From assembly GCA_023381945.1 (NCBI GenBank), contig JAMCQY010000236.1:1-27798 (forward strand): 27,798 bases of DNA. Direction: 5' to 3'. How positions within the stretch are numbered: the stretch's first letter is position 1; the number at the start of each line of letters is the position of its first letter. Made by a program: the position numbers and the translations under genes. The notes under the pieces are model-generated. The model saw only the letters and a program-made list of their open reading frames with translations, ran no database searches and was not told where the DNA came from. Below, piece by piece: positions 23,447 through 27,798 of the stretch. Source of the DNA: Deltaproteobacteria bacterium (GTDB taxonomy: Bacteria > Desulfobacterota > Desulfobaccia > Desulfobaccales > 0-14-0-80-60-11).

Positions 23447-23713
23447 CTATTTAAAGACCAGCGGATAATGCGCGGGCTGTTCCAGGGATTCGATTTCAAC
23501 ATCTGCGTCCAAATCCGGCCAGTGGAGTTGCGTAGGAGAGAGACGCTGCATCTGGAAAATTTGCTGGATGGAAGCGCCTTTAAAAACCGGATAGTCGGCA
23601 AAGGGAACGAAATATTCCTTATCGTCCACTATAACCCAAAAACCCAGCGGCTCGATGTTGGTGACTTCACTGGGCGAAATGCTGGTTCCAGGCTGACTTG
23701 AACTCATCTTCAT
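23447..23713 (-). CDS. DUF2442 domain protein
   Basis: The 88-residue product has the DUF2442 pattern: a strand with VTNIEPLGFWVIVDDKEYFV, then PFADYPVFKGASIQQIF and LHWPDLDADVEIESLEQP. DUF2442 genes are commonly found next to DUF4160 genes, and the pair has been proposed to be toxin-antitoxin-like. Experimental proof is lacking as far as I know. It overlaps the end of the upstream DUF4160 gene by 47 bases, so the two are translationally coupled. The start could also be the Met two codons later. The stop lies at the junction with the degenerate 5S copy B. Confidence 0.8.
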   Translation of the reverse strand: MKMSSSQPGTSISPSEVTNIEPLGFWVIVDDKEYFVPFADYPVFKGASIQQIFQMQRLSPTQLHWPDLDADVEIESLEQPAHYPLVFK

Positions 23714-23906
23714 GCTCCCTCACAATATTTTCAATCTGGCGCAACTCCTTAGGTGAGAGATGGTAATATGAGGCCAGCGACACAATGGGTTCCAACCAGA
23801 ATTTGGCCACCCCTGCCGGAGAAGATACATGAATGTGGGGTCTGATTTCTTCCCTGCTGTTGAAGAAGAATCGATACGGTCCAATCTTCAGAATGGTCGG
23901 CGACAT
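23667..23906 (-). CDS. DUF4160 domain protein
   Basis: The 79-residue product shows the DUF4160 signature: PTILKIGPYRFFFNSREEIR, PHIHVSSPAGVAKFWLEP, and an amphipathic C-terminus LRQIENIVREHEDEFKSAWN. The PHIHV motif is the best marker. A longer frame opens at 23951, but MSPTILK at 23906 is the conserved start, with AAGGG eight bases upstream. It is the first gene after the intact 5S gene's terminator, 48 bases away, and is read in the same direction as the rRNA. Together with the overlapping DUF2442 gene it forms a toxin-antitoxin-like pair; which one would be the toxin is not clear from sequence. Confidence 0.82.
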   Translation of the reverse strand: MSPTILKIGPYRFFFNSREEIRPHIHVSSPAGVAKFWLEPIVSLASYYHLSPKELRQIENIVREHEDEFKSAWNQHFAQ

Positions 23907-23953
23907 TGGTGACCCTTGGCTCAATATACCTAAATTTATAAAGAAAAGCACTC

Positions 23954-23987
23954 AATAAAAAACCCCGCCTCCTTACGAAGGCGGGGC
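23954..23987 (-). terminator. Rho-independent terminator of the rRNA operon
   Basis: GCCCCGCCTTCG-TAAG-GAGGCGGGG followed by TTTTTTATT on the minus strand, 18 bases after the 5S gene. Copies B and A of this terminator lie at 23217 and 22459. Confidence 0.93.
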
Positions 23988-24004
23988 TCACGCTATGAAA
24001 TTAA

Positions 24005-24121
24005 ATCCGGCGGCGTCCTAGTCTCCCACGCAGTCACCCGCGTAGTACCATCGGCCCTGCAGAGCTTAACTACCGAGTTCGGGATGGGATCGGGTGTGAC
24101 CTCTGCGGTATGGCCACCGGA
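24005..24121 (-). rRNA. rrf: 5S ribosomal RNA
   Basis: The minus strand begins TCCGGTGGCCATACCGCAGA and ends GACGCCGCCGGA, so the terminal stem pairs CCGG(T/C)GGC with GCCGCCGG. The conserved loop sequence ATCCCATCCCGAACTCGG and GGGAGACTAGGACGCC are present. At about 117 bases it has normal length. It is the only intact 5S gene in the window. It lies 133 bases after the 23S gene and is followed by a strong terminator. Confidence 0.95.
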
Positions 24122-24165
24122 AACTCTGAATACAGTTTTGAGTTTCGAGTCTTTAGTTTTTAGTA

Positions 24166-24193
24166 AAATCACAGGCTGGAAGCCTGCGCTACC
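24166..24193. repeat. Hairpin repeat R1, single-hairpin copy in the 23S-5S spacer
   Basis: CACAGGCTGGAAGCCTGCGC is the reverse complement of the first R1 hairpin at 22509 and 23270. It lies in the 133-base 23S-5S spacer, so it is part of the rRNA precursor. Confidence 0.65.
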
Positions 24194-24254
24194 AAAAGTG
24201 ATCTGGAAGTATCTTCGAATGCCTTAGCAGTTACCGAAGGCAAGAGAGTGAAAT

Positions 24255-27263
<3,009 letters not shown>

Positions 27264-27320
27264 ATAAGCCCTCTTGCCTTGGGAAACTCCTAAGGACATT
27301 CTCTATACTTCCAGATTCAC

Positions 27321-27333
27321 TTGTCAAAGAGCA
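27321..27333 (-). promoter_or_regulatory. boxA antitermination site
   Basis: The minus strand reads TGCTCTTTGACAA, one base from the E. coli rrn boxA core TGCTCTTTAACA. It lies in the spacer just before the 23S gene, where Nus-factor boxA sites are expected. Confidence 0.65.
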
Positions 27334-27360
27334 TCGGGATTAACCCGGTAAATCTTTTCC

Positions 27361-27389
27361 GTAGGGGCGGGTTTCAAACCCGCCCCTAC
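27361..27389. repeat. REP palindrome inside the rRNA operon
   Basis: An exact copy of the 29-base palindrome at 10735-10763. It lies between tRNA-Ala and 23S, seven bases after the tRNA-Ala CCA end. Confidence 0.85.
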
Positions 27390-27396
27390 AAAATCT

Positions 27397-27472
27397 TGGT
27401 GGAGGTGAACGGATTCGAACCGATGACCTCCTGCGTGCAAAGCAGGCGCTCTTCCGTCTGAGCTACACCCCC
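27397..27472 (-). tRNA. tRNA-Ala (UGC)
   Basis: The minus strand starts GGGGGTGTAGCTCAG and ends CACCTCCACCA with an encoded CCA. The acceptor stem has the G3-U70 pair that identifies alanine tRNAs. The anticodon loop CTTTGCA gives UGC, and the T loop has GGTTCGAATCC. It lies in the 16S-23S spacer as usual. Confidence 0.97.
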
Positions 27473-27479
27473 GGTTAAA

Positions 27480-27558
<79 letters not shown>

Positions 27559-27692
27559 TCGCTTTAGAAAGAAAATCAGCCTGAAACCGAGGGCCTCAGA
27601 CTGAGGCTTAAAGCTCCTATTTGGCCTGCTTTGTTGCTCTCTCAAAACTAAATAGTGAGTCCCGAATGCGTATTATTCTATGTGCGTTAGCA

Positions 27693-27798
<106 letters not shown>

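Overview
The window looks like a piece of a GC-rich Desulfobacterota (former Deltaproteobacteria) chromosome, perhaps a Desulfobacca-like sulfate reducer or syntroph. This rests on an HdrD/TmcB-type Fe-S oxidoreductase, PAS hybrid kinases, DUF599/DUF3124/DUF4239 membrane or exported proteins, many dispersed palindromic repeats, and an rrn operon of the order 16S - tRNA-Ile - tRNA-Ala - 23S - 5S. The genus is inference; no search was run.

Layout. 1-2.75 kb: a PAS/PAS hybrid histidine kinase, open to the left edge. 2.8-4.6 kb: gpmA (minus) and a DUF599 membrane protein. 4.8-9.6 kb: an apparent operon of a Prim-Pol-fold protein with altered catalytic acids, a PilZ-like membrane protein, a FlhG/MinD-like ATPase, a possible 31-codon ORF coupled at both ends, and an AAA+ ATPase with an MshEN-like N-terminus. 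9.6-14.6 kb: a Bax-inhibitor-1 family protein, a small hypothetical, thiL, two small four-Cys proteins, an exported DUF2059-like protein and a flavin-reductase-like protein, separated by MITE-like palindromes. 14.5-17.8 kb (minus): endonuclease V, a DUF4239-type membrane protein, an aldehyde-dehydrogenase homologue and a GNAT acetyltransferase. 18.1-19.7 kb: a monocistronic gene with its own sigma70-type promoter, structured leader and terminator, encoding an Fe-S oxidoreductase with an in-frame UGA at codon 240 followed by a SECIS-like hairpin; I read it as a selenoprotein. 19.9-22.4 kb: a CPA2 cation/proton antiporter and a DUF3124 protein.

22.4-27.8 kb (minus) is the distal part of an rRNA operon. 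Downstream of the intact 5S gene and its terminator the locus continues as two cassettes: a DUF4160/DUF2442 gene pair ending in a degenerate 5S copy plus terminator, then a Phd/YefM-type antitoxin with a frameshifted RelE-type toxin ending in a second degenerate 5S copy plus terminator. Both degenerate 5S copies carry the same hairpin insertions, and each starts exactly at the stop codon of the preceding gene.

The strongest unusual signals are the Sec-containing Fe-S oxidoreductase, the 5S-bounded toxin-antitoxin cassette array, and the Prim-Pol/PilZ/ParA/AAA+ operon. All functional statements come from reading motifs.
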